Below are positions 12,416-24,164 of a DNA stretch of 64,000 bases, piece by piece. Made by a program: the position numbers and the translations under genes. Under the pieces are notes generated by a model. The model was given only the letters and a program-made list of their open reading frames with translations, was not told where the DNA came from and did not search any database. The DNA lies in contig NC_019866.2 in assembly GCF_002234675.1 (NCBI RefSeq), positions 11,561,261 to 11,625,260 of the forward strand, written 5' to 3'. The first letter of the stretch is position 1, and every line of letters begins with the position of its first letter. The stretch is from Oryzias latipes (taxonomy: Eukaryota > Chordata > Actinopteri > Beloniformes > Adrianichthyidae).

Positions 12416-14995
12416 TCAGCGTGAACCCATAATGGACTGCAGCCACCCAAGGTGACGCGGCACTTTTTGGAAGACGTAACCATTGCTGCATTCGGCCCCC
12501 TCAGGCTGGCTCAAGATTCCAGTGAGGAAGAACACATCCCTGTACATGGTGAGCAAGGGGCTGCCTGAGCTCATGGTGCACTCAGCCCCTCCCGCTGGTG
12601 TGGTACAGCCCATCTTGTTGGTCATTATGCTGGGGTAGGTAGTTAAACACTGATTTAGCGGACGGTACCCCAGCTGCTTAAGGGTGAGCTGGTCCTGGAA
12701 AACTGCCTGTGAGCTTGTTTTCCATCCCGTAGTAAATGCTGGGAGCTCTCCTGCCATCAGTATGCTCTCGGCAAAGTCTTTTTCAGGCAGACAGGCAGCG
12801 ATGACTTGATTACCAAAAATGATGCGGTCGCGAAGCTCGATCACGGCCAGGTTGTTCTCGGGGCGGCCTTCCACATAGCGAGGGTGGAGGTGAACTACTT
12901 GTACATACAGTGTCTTCCCTGAGCTTTCACTTGAGACTTGGTGTTTGCCTGTAAAGGTAGAGCCGGAAACAAAAGGTGAATAACATTTGATTTAAATAAA
13001 AATTCAAAATGTTTGAAAACCTTTTTTTAAATGATTCTTCATGCTTTTCCCCCCACATAAATAATTTCCTAACAAGCTGTTAAAGCCTAAACTCTACTGC
13101 TACGTGCACACACATGTCACACATCCTCAAAAACACACTTCTGAGACTGATAGACTCACCAACAGCAACCTGAAAGGAGCTGTACTTGTTGGCGCACTGA
13201 GCTGTGGTCAGGACCAGGTTTTCTTTTAGTATGACTCCGCTACAGAAACCTGAAGACTCTGCATTTTTGAGCAAAGCCTGCGAACAAAACAGAGAAGGTC
13301 CCAGAAACATAACGGAGAACGGCAGTGAGGGAATGTGTGTGTGTCTGCCCTCCTACCTGCCAGGGACAGTCGGAGGACGAACAGGAGACTCCATCGATGT
13401 TGCTGACCTGGTTGCTCTTCCACAGACTCAGACTGCTCAGCCTACCGCAGGGTTTTGGAACTGTAGGTCCAACAAGTACATGATTACTTTATTTCCCACA
13501 CAAGCTTATTTTAAATTTAGTGATAAGTAAAAGCACACACTTTGCTTAGGCTAGAAAAAAATCAATTGTTTAAAGACCCACTCCAATGTTTAACATGTTT
13601 TTGTTGCATTTTTCTGATGATGAAGAACATATATAAAGAAAATTAGGCTAGAAATGTGCATTTCTGAGTACTTCCTTCTTCAAATTGTTGTGAATCAGGA
13701 GCCGATACCAAAATGCCGTTTGAAAAATGGACTTGTAGTCCGGTTTTCATTTTCCCTGCCCTAGCTGGAATCTGTCTCAAACCTGTACTGCTGGATAGAT
13801 TCAAAATTCCTCGCCATTTTATTGCACTGGCAATGTTAGTTTGGGGGTGTAAGTTAGTGGGAGAGCGTGTAAACAAAGAACTCTCAGCAACGGGGAGGGT
13901 AAAGGGGGATGGGGTTGTTCTGCACCATCAATTTGGGCTGAAAACAGCATCACCATCATTAAAAGAGCACTGGGAATGTTTTCTCATTAGACCAAAAAAT
14001 GACCAAAGAGGGTCTTCAAGTGGATTCTGACTTTATGGAGGAGTAGGAAAACAACATACCTGCAGGCATGCAAGTGTTTCTGTCTGTTGTGCTCAGCTTC
14101 CATCCAGGAGCGCAGGAACACTCATACGACACGTATCCAGGTTTACAGAACTGGGAGCAGCCCTTGTCCTTCTCCATGACGCAAAGGGTCAAGTCTGCAT
14201 CACAGAAACAGAGCCTGATAGTAGCAGACTTCACACGCTAATCCCAAAAAGTAAATGAGCTCCATCCTTGCTGATGCTCCACCCTACCTTCTTGACAGTT
14301 TTGTCCACTGAAACCTGACTTGCAGACACAATCGTAGCCTCCCACACTGTCTAAGCACATGGCTCCATTCTTGCAGGGCTTCTCAGCACACTGATCGCCG
14401 TCTGAACAGATGACAAATCTTTAAGAAGATAAACAGCTCTGTGTTTGGATGTCTTTTTGAGCCAGACACTTACCAATGTAGACTGACCAGAAGATGTCCT
14501 AAAGATAAAATAATAAGTTTAAAACAAGTATTTTTTTGCAGCAATCACAGAGAAGCTTTCAGAAAGGACCTGACTCCCAACGCAGTTACATCAGACTCAC
14601 CGTGCGGTAAGTGTCCTGGAAAAATCTTTTGGCCTCGTCATATGTGCACACCTTCTCCATGCAGGCCTGCTCCAGGGTTGATGCTTCAGCAGCCCTCTTT
14701 TGACGGGAGATCAGTGAGGTGGCCTGCTGCTTCTCCAAAAACACTGAGAGACATGTAAATAATCAGATGCATCACATTGGTATCTGTCTGAGGTTACTTA
14801 TGCAGTATCTAAGTGATGCAAACAACTTTGAGGTACCATTATTCACTACTCCATTCTATTTCCTATTTAAATTCAAGGTGAAGAGCAATGCTCCAGGTCC
14901 ATGCAGGTTTTCTCACCTGTCTGGGAGCTGTGGATGGCTGCTGCAGCCCCAAGCAGTAGGAACATGACAGCAGTATACATGACCCCACAACACAT
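12416..14995 (-). CDS. proz: vitamin K-dependent protein Z, eight-exon gene (416 aa)
   Basis: This is a secreted plasma glycoprotein of the factor VII/IX/X family. Protein Z is known as a co-factor for the serpin ZPI (SERPINA10) in inhibiting factor Xa on membranes. Minus-strand exons are 14917-14995, 14601-14743, 14474-14498, 14288-14401, 14060-14194, 13357-13460, 13160-13277 and 12416-12948. All junctions are GT/AG, the phases match and they sum to 417 codons, with the family's typical 25-nt third exon. Domains: signal peptide (1-26), propeptide ending QKR, a shortened Gla domain (to 74), EGF1 with six Cys and the CxDx4YxCxC hydroxylation motif (83-120), EGF2 with six Cys (121-165), a linker without an R-IVGG activation site, and a trypsin-like domain (201-416). 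The catalytic His is Gln227 (TTAQC) and the catalytic Asp is replaced (ENNLAV). Ser367 stands at the Ser195 position but in MSSGSP, not GDSGGP, so the domain is a pseudoprotease. The C-terminal FFLTGILSQPEG stretch resembles mammalian protein Z, which excludes factors VII, IX and X. Confidence 0.92.
13571..14018 (+). mobile_element. short inverted-repeat DNA element, copy 1 (in proz intron 5)
   Basis: The stretch begins with AAAGACCCACTCC and ends with a mutated reverse copy of it (about 14003-14018). Internal blocks (TTGTGAATCAGGAGC, GCAATGTTAGTTTGGGGGTG, CACTGGGAATG) are shared with 33257-33660 and 39017-39500. It encodes no protein. It fills about three quarters of the 599-bp intron between proz exons 5 and 6. 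Confidence 0.75.
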
Positions 14996-15847
14996 GCTGA
15001 AGAGCCACAAGTGTCAGTACTCCTACATGACACACCACAGAAAGTGTTATAAACAAAGAAAACAACCATTTTCAATACAATTTGTGAAAAGGCACTTAAT
15101 TTTGTTGTGATTTAGTCCCTGGAAGGCCAGATGTTTATGATTTACAATGCTGCATTCAGGGACTTAGAAAAAAATCAGAACAAATATAATGCTAGTAAAC
15201 CTGATCCTACAGATATTGTTTTGAAAAAGTCTAATCATCCATGTGTATTTTTAATTAAACTATAGCAGCACACCAAATGCCAAGATAATGTTACTTCGTT
15301 GTTTTATATTATTCTGTTTTAGTAAAACAAAATTCTGATTGGAGTTAGCCTTACGTGACTGAGCATCTTTAGCACTTACTTGTCCGACTTTAAACACGTC
15401 CAAAATAATGTTGTTTTAAGACTCGCGGCTTTGTGGTATTCCGTTAGGTTGTAAAGTTAGCTTAAAGCTCAGTTCGGTTAAATGCAAAACAACCACAAAA
15501 TTCAAAATATGACGCATTTTCCCAGGGCGGGTCGCTTAATTTCGCAGGCAAGAAGAAAGCGATATGAGAATAACAACCACCGCGGGGCTGTTAGGTACCT
15601 ACCGCCTGACAAAGAAGCGAATAACGGCACTGTCTGCTCCCTTTCCAAGATTGTTGTGAAAACTACCGTCGTTTCCTGAATGGACCGGGCCTGTGAGGGA
15701 GAATAACGGATGCAGATCACATCCGAGCCCGTCTGCGGCAGTGTAATGTAGTTACAGCATGATGGCCAGAAGAGGGCGCTGTTAAATGACGCTATGCCTT
15801 CATTTGATGTACAAAACCGGAGCAGACTGGACAGGAAAACAGACAGC

Positions 15848-15848
15848 T

Positions 15849-15903
<55 letters not shown>

Positions 15904-15940
15904 TTTGTTTATTTATTTATGTGTTTGTTTGTTTGTTTTT
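15848..15940 (+). repeat. (TTTA)n / (TTTG)n tetranucleotide microsatellite
   Basis: About 18 TTTA units are followed by a short TTTG stretch. The open reading frames across it come from the stop-free repeat and are not genes. Confidence 0.9.
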
Positions 15941-16050
15941 GACAAATATTGCACATACCGTATATCATACATACATGCACTCCTTATCTAGTGCAAATTC
16001 AATGTATGATAACAAAAGATTATTGATTGAAATTGCCAGGTTAACAGAAA

Positions 16051-16069
16051 TATTATTATTATTATTATT

Positions 16070-16126
<57 letters not shown>
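16051..16126 (+). repeat. (ATT)n-(AAT)n self-complementary microsatellite
   Basis: Seven or eight ATT units switch directly into about eighteen AAT units. The two halves are reverse complements, so the first half can fold back perfectly on the second as a hairpin or cruciform. Confidence 0.9.
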
Positions 16127-16127
<1 letters not shown>

Positions 16128-16728
16128 GACACAAATCAATAAAACACACTAAATACACTTTAAAAGTAAAAAATAAAACAACAGCACACACAAAAAATAC
16201 GTTTTCAAAATACATGTAAACAAAAATTACTCTTTTCTAAAATGCCAATGAGATCAACCTGTTTTATCAACAGTATATCTAACACTTTTCACATGCAGTA
16301 TCATGTCTTTCTGGAAAAACAGAAAACATGTTTTTTTGTTAACAAGTTTACACTCATGTATGTAATATTTACCCATGATGATGAGTAAATTGAATACGTA
16401 CCATACATTTTCTTTCTGTTCATTTTCCCATTAATAAAAACAATGTATTCATGTAATATTTTCTAATCTTCACATACATATATATATATATAATCTCTCA
16501 AATGATGATAGATATTTATATTCTTTATATATATTGCAAATGTGAGTGTAAAATAAATATCTGGAAGAGATTTTTTTAACATGTTGAATATAATTGGGAA
16601 TTTTAGGAAGCCATTAATAATTTTTTTTTAAATTAAAGTTATGAAATGTATTGGAAGCAGTGCTAGAAATGCCCTAAGTTCCCCTTCTTTCTCTTCTTTA
16701 CAGCATTACAGATACTTTTATATCATAA

Positions 16729-16922
16729 CCCTTGTGCTATCTTAGATGACCCCACCCTTACTTTGACGTGTTATTTCTACCATGACAAAGGTGGATAAAG
16801 GTGGAAAGATTTCATGTAATCCATGGACCCCAGTGAAGATCACAAATCATTGAAGAAAAGAGGTTCAGAGCACTGTCTAGTGGGTCTAGATGACCCAACT
16901 CCCAATGTTAACGTGCCAAGGG
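16729..16922 (+). mobile_element. short TTAA-flanked inverted-repeat element, piggyBac-like, copy 1
   Basis: The 194-bp element starts CCCTTGTGCTATC and ends with a worn reverse copy (GTGCCAAGGG). It is flanked by ATAA on the left and TTAA on the right. It matches the reverse complement of 48003-48205 along its whole length, including the block GACAAAGGTGGATAAAGGTG. It encodes nothing. CCC termini and TTAA targets are typical of piggyBac-derived non-autonomous elements, so that assignment is an inference. Confidence 0.75.
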
Positions 16923-16926
16923 TTAA

Positions 16927-18980
16927 ATATTGAGAGAGAACCTATTTTAGAAACTGGATTTGTAAAGGGTCATGCAGTGGTGTTTTTTTTAATAAAAATA
17001 CATTTCTTCCTAGTCCATCATAAAAAAATTTCTGCTGTTTCTTCAAGCAGTGTGATCTGAATGACAAGCGCTACTAAATGTGTACACACTTCGTTAAACA
17101 AAACCGGGTGCAATCTCCTGTGATCAATAAGACTAACCCCTACAGCAAACAAACACAAACACACACACGCAGCAGAGACAACAGCAAACAACTGAAAACC
17201 AGACTGGAGCTCGTTGCAAATAGGATTGAGCAGATGAAGGAAAAACTAAGCAGACAAAAGACATGAAAACTATTGAGAAGCAGAAGCTGAGAAGATGTTA
17301 CTGAATAACAAAAAAGTTCTTCTAGATGAAGTTGTGAGACATTAGGTAGCCTTACTACATAATTAATGCCAAATCCAATTAGTGGTTCTTGGTCACAACA
17401 ATGAAACACACACACAAGGATAAGATCTGATGGAAGCAGGTCGTCGCGGCTGCACTTTACAGAACCAAAGTCTCCTCCGTGGTCATATTTTAATGGGATT
17501 GTTTGTAAGAGCAATGTAATTTACACAGAGGGCCGTGGGGGCTTCAGTCTCAGCTGCAGCCCTGCTAAATGTCTCCATTTCCCAGGTCTAATAAGTGAGG
17601 TATTAAAAAAAACCTGCTAAGACCAGCTGGTCCCTGGTGTCAGGCAGGAAGAGGATCTGAAGTGTCCAGTCCAGGGAGACTGTGAACGGACACAGAACTT
17701 GTTTGAACATGATGTGTAAAGGATTAATAACTCGACGTTTTTCTTTTCCAGTTCTAGTCGTTTTAAAGTGCATGCTTGTCTTGATACTTTATATATGTAC
17801 AGAATACATACTTTATGATTGTACAAAATATCAAACACTTAATGCACAATGTTTACTGTGCAGCAGCAAGCTTGCAAGTTCACTCAGTACAACATACCAG
17901 CGATCAGCAGCAGTGGAAAGCACGCCTAGTCATCCATCTCCTTCCCTCTGCTATGTTTTATTCAACATCCCCTTCTCATATTGTTTCTCACCCTTTCATT
18001 TTTTTACCTCCCCTTCCCTCCCACTCCTCCCATTATTCCTTAAGTTCCACCTTTAAATGGGAGAATGACGGAAAGAGAGGAGGGGCTGGATGCTCGCGTG
18101 TGACCTGGTCGACCCACGCCTCCTTCAATCTAGAGAGCAATTTTACAGGCACACACCTCAGGCATCACAAAAGGCATCCATAATTAATGTCAGCTGATGC
18201 TTGACAACTTTCTGATGATACTTTAATGGAAAAGATGAAATCTACAGTTATTTGGAGTTCCTATTGATTGACATTTAGCAAATTTCCTGATAGTTTTCTG
18301 TCACCTTGGCCGTTTTAAGCTTTACAGCAAGGAGGAAAATGTTCTGCTGATGCCTGCTGTTTAAAATAAATTTCTGCAAAAATCTTGTTTGGTTTTGCAT
18401 GTTGTTGCATCTCTACATCTGTATGTTCAGTCTGATTAGGAGCTGACAGTAAAAGGTGCAGCAACAAGTGTAATACTGATGTACTGGTTCAATAATGAGG
18501 GTAAAATACATACAGGAAATCCTTGTCCCACCACTCACCTCAAACAAATAGGCTACATCAAAAAATGAAGTAATATGGTCAGATAGAAGTACACCATTGA
18601 TGCACCATGTCACCAACAAAACAAACACCTACTGCTCGAGTCTGATTTTGACAAATAACTGAACATAAAAACATCCTCAAACGTAAGTGATAGACTTGAG
18701 TCTTCACTTCCTCTAGGTGGTGCAGTCGATGTCAGAAAAGTTGGCCAAAGCTGCAGGCAAACCAGCCAGTGGGAAATAAATGCAGGTTTCTATTGTCATT
18801 ACTCTAATAAAAGGTAGTGTAATGGTGACTGCCTCTGGTAAGGAAGTCTCCCTTTTACTCTCCATGACTCTAAATGCGTTTAGCTGCAGAAGCAGTTCCT
18901 TATCCTTCCTTTTCTTCATACGAACACAGTCTCAGCCCTGGCTGTGGTTTTATTAATTTTTTTCTCATATGGTTTTGTCC
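16927..18980. other. intergenic DNA, no supported gene
   Basis: This is A/T-rich sequence with a pyrimidine-rich stretch at 17930-18050. Reading frames are short and overlap on both strands without recognisable domains. I see no RNA gene and no transposon with clear ends. Confidence 0.4.
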
Positions 18981-19056
18981 TGGTTGTACCCCACCTCTCA
19001 CATGATAACAGTTGAAATAGGCTCAGGCCCCCTGCTGACCCTGAAAGAGATGGATG
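18981..19056 (+). repeat. 3' fragment of a SINE-type interspersed repeat
   Basis: The segment contains AATAGGCTCAGGCCCCCTG, then GACCCTGAAAGAGATGGATGGAT. This is a diverged match to the 3' part of the SINE at 59045-59367 (GGATAGGCTCCGGCAGCCCC there, on the minus strand) and ends in the usual GGAT tail. Confidence 0.55.
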
Positions 19057-19994
19057 GATACTGCTGTGCACTCAGGGACAATGACTGTAAAAATGCAGGC
19101 AGGCAGCGAGGGTCCAGCTGCACAAACATAAATAAAAACTGAACAGGAAATAGTTGTGCTTTTGCATGATGAATTACTGGTTTTCTAGAAAGAGGATATA
19201 ACAATTTACATGCCAAATTGTTAAACTCTGATGGATCCTAGAGTTTGGAAAATAAACATGAGAGCTTATTGGTTTTATGGGCAGTGAGTTGGTGGTTTGA
19301 AAGAGGGGAGGAGACAGCTGCAACTCTGCCTCTTTCATTGTGGCAGTGAGTTATTAATATTGGACTTTGGGCTTTTGTTCTTTTCATAGAGTAGTTTTTA
19401 ATGATTTGCATTTTCATTACGTTTTTTTGGTTTATATCCAGCTCATCTATGGTCTTTTTGCTTTGCCGATATTCACTGGTTAGTTCTGTTCTGCGTAATG
19501 TGTGATTGTTTCTGCTGATTTGCTCATTTTTTTATTAGAAGTTCTGGATTTCTTCCAACTGGCAGTATCTGTATTTTAGCCAAAAAATATCAGAAACATG
19601 CGGTGTAGAACTGAAAATGTAGAAGGCCAGGAGAGGCTGCAAAAATGTAACCCTTAGAGCCTACTGATTCATTTTAACAATGGTTTGATTCACATCCTAA
19701 TTTGGTGGTTGCTGGTAAGATTTATGGTCGGTATTTGTTTATTTTGACCCATCCGATATGATTCACTGACCTAAAATTAATCCAGGACATCTTTAGCCTT
19801 TTTTTGCTGCCATCACATGTGTGATGTCCGCTGTGAGGAAACTTGTTTGTTATAATAAGTTAAACCGACCTTGCCTCAATCCAAATGGTATTTACCAATA
19901 TGATCATTTTATTTTGAATCGAATTTATAATGTATCAGTCGATTCGATTAGCAACTTGCTTCACACAGATCAATCTACCGTAGTTGGAAACACA

Positions 19995-20690
19995 ACTGAC
20001 ATCTCCACCTCTCAGATTGTCTTTATTATCAGCTCTTCAAAGTCCTCCTTCCATCTTTCATCACACTTGTGGAGCCTGTCAACACATGTCCATTCCTGTC
20101 CTTGATCCCCCCAATCTGCTGCTCATCCTTTCCATCCCCGTCTCTTTGCATTGGCAGCATGTGCAGATCCACCTCTCCTTCCTTGGTGTCGGACCAGTCC
20201 TCATCCACCCTTTGTTAGCCTGTGCCACCACAACCTTCACCTAGATTTGCACCTCCATGTTCTACTGTCAGAAGTCTTTTGTCATCTCAATGCCCCACTT
20301 TTTCTCAGCAACCCTTTTCCTCTAAACACACTCCTGATCTTCTTCATTCCACCTCAAGGTCTCTTTATTAGCTTCGTCTTCCAGACCACAAACCAAGTAC
20401 CTTCCTCTTAGTCTCTGATTACTTTAGCTGTAGCTTTCCAGTCATCAGGAAGAATCTCTGGATTTCCCAACGTATGTTTCAACTGATCTCTATGTCTTTT
20501 CAACTTCGACTTGATCCTCTGGTCTGCCCTTATCCTCTTCATCTTTTTTTAACCATCCTAGTCAGGCAACTATCTCTCCAGCTCCAACTAAATAGTGGCT
20601 CCCTTTCCGTCTGGTTTCTTGAATACACAGAATATCCGTCTTTCATCTTCCCATCATGTTGACCAACTCTCTAGACATTCATAGGTCCGA
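19995..20690 (-). mobile_element. degraded RTE-clade LINE fragment (endonuclease-RT linker region)
   Basis: Read on the minus strand, the stretch follows in order the intact RTE element from about 45,400 to 46,010. Shared landmarks are GATGACTGG, a GGAAGGTRCTTGGT-like block, a TGGAATGAAGA block and AAGATGGAAGGAGGACTTTGAAG near the left end. Stop codons and frameshifts occur throughout. The proline-rich plus-strand frames across 19,821-20,662 are antisense shadows. Ends are approximate. Confidence 0.65.
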
Positions 20691-20699
20691 CTCTTCAAA

Positions 20700-23000
20700 G
20701 TCCTTCACCCATACTTAACAATAAATAACTAAATAACAGACTTTAAAACTGCCTTTCTGTAATTGGTAAGAAGACAAATTTAAACACCCCACATAGTGGG
20801 TCAATAATGTTGCTGGAACACTCTCAATAGATTGACCTACTCAAAAACCCACATTTCCGAAGTGTTAAGTCAGTTCTGTTGGCGAAAGCAAAGTACCTGT
20901 GAAAAAAGAAAAAGAAAAAGAACATTTTTGTGGAAAATGCAAACCCTTTTAAATATCAAAAACGGACATATTTTATGAAAAATCTTGCATCCAAACGGAA
21001 ATCCATTTCTGTTGCATTTTAAGCTTGAAAGTGTTCTGGAAAAAAAGACTCTTTCACAGTTACTTGTGAAGAATCACTTACCTGTGCCCCACATTTCTCT
21101 GTGATGAATTCACATCATCTGGCCATATTTTATTTAGCACAAAAATCATGGTGCTTCTCCCCAGATCATCTGTTCCCAAGTAGGGCAAAGGAATTAAGGG
21201 TTTGAGATTGCTTCTCTTTATTCTTTGACTTCTTCCCACATCTCTTTCTAGCTGCAGAAACAGCTAGAAAGAAAATTTCTGTAATCAATTCTTCATTTTC
21301 GTACTGAGCTCAGCATCCAGCAGAAGCTCAAGATAACGTAAATTAAGACTCGAGCATTTTTAAAGATGAACTGCATCCTCTTTTTTGATCCTCTGCTTTC
21401 CACAGACAGTGACTCATTTTCTAAGAGGAAAAAAAACTCATTTTTTCTCCTCTTCTTTGTGTAAAACCCTTTGATCACATCTGACCTCGGGTTCTTATCT
21501 CAGCCCCGTGCGCTACCTTTCGATGATATACAGCGTCTGGCTCATACAGCAGAGAGGCGCAGAAGGTTGTTCATTTTCTTCAGACCCGTGGAGGGGTGGC
21601 CAAACCCTGATAGTGCTGAGGAAGCACGCAATGAGCAGAAACACAACCGACTGCTCTGTAAAGGCGCATGATGTCTATTGTGCTCACATATGGAATGACT
21701 GCTGAATGCCTAAAGCTATCCGATCATCAAATAAGTAATGAGAGCTGTACATTCCCAATGATAAATTGGCTCTATGACACATACTGTAAATTAGTTATGA
21801 GGGAAGGAGGTGAAACATAAAAAAACACCTTGGAAAATGACGTGTGGTTATAAATCAGCTGAGTTGCTGTTGCATTAGAACACATGAAAAACACAAGAAA
21901 AGATTTTCTCTTTGAAATTGACAAAAATGTTTTCCAAATATTTAAAATATTATGTTGATTTTTGTCAAGACATTAAATATATTTTTGTGTTTAATCTCTT
22001 TTGGAAACAGGACCCATAGGTTCAGCAAGTCAATAACAGGAACAAGACTTTGGTTATATTTTTTTCGTATCATTGATCGTTGCAGTTTATTTATGTATAA
22101 GCAGTTTAAAAAGAAATCCTCATTTAACTGAAGTGTCTATTTTTTAAGCCTTGTTTGTGGTTTTATGACAGAATAGTTGTTCTGGTCAGCTGAGTTCATA
22201 GCATTGAACTTTGCAGCTCCAATTTAGTTTTCTTTTATCACCCTTGTACATCCATTTAATCTACATTCTTGGAGCAGTGATTTTAATCCACACCTTCACC
22301 TGATTCTTATTTACAGAAATAACAGTTTTGCATTTCAGCCGGGTGGATGTAATCTTTGCATTTGCTGCCTAGTACACCAGAGAGCCAATGTTCTCTGCTG
22401 CTTTTGATTTGTTCTAAGACTGAGGATTGGTGCTTATTGTTTCATTTTATTGTTTAAATTAGATGCACAGTGTTTTGTGTAATAGTGAATGTGGTTGAAG
22501 AAACTCCAATTTTTTTTCCAGAAATGTAGTTTATGATCATGGAAACCATGTGGTTTAATTTCATGAAAAGAAGTCCTATTTTGTCCTAGATGTTAATGAG
22601 CAACTTGATATATGAAATGTATTTCATTAATGCCAAATTTTTAAACTGCCTCACAAAAGAGGCAGATCATTTTAATGAATGAGCCAACACAATTAAAAGG
22701 AAAAGTCAGAATCGTATTTGTTTTTATAGTCTTCAAATGTTCCACTGCATAAATAAACTGTGTTTTTCAGGCAGCCTAACTCAACTTTTCAGGTTCCAGC
22801 TCGTATCAAACCACGGTTTAATTTAAAAAATCTTCATTTTTTTTTAAATCCTCTTTTTTAAACATTATTTGCGTAATTATCTGCACTGTACATGTTGCTG
22901 CAAAAAAGTAATTGTTGAGTAAAAAGGTGTGATTAACGCGAAGAACCTCAAAATTAAGCTTTAATATAGAACTTAACTTTAAACGATTGAGCAACAATAA
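20700..23000. other. intergenic DNA, no supported gene
   Basis: This is A/T-rich sequence with only short chance reading frames. No inverted-repeat element, RNA gene or exon with good splice sites was recognised. Confidence 0.4.
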
Positions 23001-23007
23001 AATATAA

Positions 23008-24141
23008 ATACATCCATCTATTCATCCATCTTCTTCCTCTCATCCGAGGCCGGGTGGCGGGGGCAACATTCTAAGCAAAGATGCCCAGACCTTCCTCACC
23101 ACTTCCTCCAGCTCCTCTTGGGGGAACCCAGAGACGTTTCCAGGCCAGCCACAGACCTAGTCTCTCCAACGTGTCCTGGGTCTTCCCCGGGGCCTCCGTC
23201 CAGTGGGACATGCCTGGATCACCTCCGCAGGGAGGCGTCCAGGAGGCATCCGCACTAGATCCCCGAGCCACCTCAACTAGCTCCTCTTGATGTGGAGGAG
23301 AAGTGGTTGTACTCCGAGCTCTCCATGGGTGACCGAGCTTCTCACCCTATCTCTAAGGGAGCGCCCAGCCATGCTACGGAGGAAGCTCATTTCAGGCACT
23401 TGTATTCGGGACCTCATTCTTTCGGTCATGACCCAGAGCGCATGACCATAGGTGAGTATTGGACCAAAGATCGACTGGTAAATTGAGAGCTTTGCTTTTT
23501 GACTCAGCTCACTCTTCACCACAATGGACCGGTACAATGGTCTGTTCATACAATAATTACAGACGCTGCTCCGATCCGCCTGTCAATCTCGTGCTCTGAT
23601 CTTCCCTCATTTGTGAACAAGATCCCAAGATATTTAAAGTTCTCCACCTGGGGCAGGAGCACTCCACCCACCAACAGATGGTAAACTCCCTTTCTCTGGT
23701 CAAGGACCATGGCCTCAGATTAGCTGTGCTGACCCTCATCCCAGCCGCTTCACACTCGCCGCAAACCGCCCCAATGCATGCTGGAAGTCCTGGCTCGGTG
23801 AAGCGAAAAGGACAACATCATCTGCAAAGAGCACAGAGGAAATCCTGTAGTCCCTTAACCGAACGCCTTCTCCAAATCCCTAAAAACACACATGGACTGG
23901 ATGAGCGAACCCCGGCGATTCTTCCAGCACCCTAAAGATGGTGTAGAGCTGGTCAGAAAACCACACTGTTGTTCCTAGATCTGAGGTTCAACTATCGGAC
24001 GGACTCTCTTCTCCAGTACCCAGGCATAGACTTTTCCAGGGAGGCTGAGGAGTGTGATTCCCTGGTTGTTGGAACACACCCTCTGGTCCTCCTTCTTAAA
24101 AGGGGAACCACCACCCCTGTCTGCCAGTCCAGTGGTACAAA
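23008..24141 (-). mobile_element. 5'-truncated, degraded Rex1 retrotransposon
   Basis: Rex1 is a teleost non-LTR retrotransposon. The minus strand encodes, broken by stops and frameshifts, reverse-transcriptase pieces in the right order: WQTGVVVP near 24,120, GECEAAGMRVST near 23,730, and LSIYQSIFGPILTYGH with RSFLRSMAGRSL-like sequence at 23,280-23,550. The C-terminal part and a GGATG-rich tail follow at 23,008-23,040. The fragment is shorter than expected for that span, so it has internal deletions. It cannot encode active enzyme. Confidence 0.85.
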
Positions 24142-24164
24142 TACAAATGAGTTTATTTTTTAAA

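Noticed and set aside
15786-16215. frames of 65-118 codons rich in Ile/Tyr/Leu
   Set aside because: They are produced by stop-free TTTA, ATT and AAT microsatellites.
19821-20662. cluster of Pro/Ser/His-rich plus-strand frames
   Set aside because: Antisense of a degraded RTE fragment.
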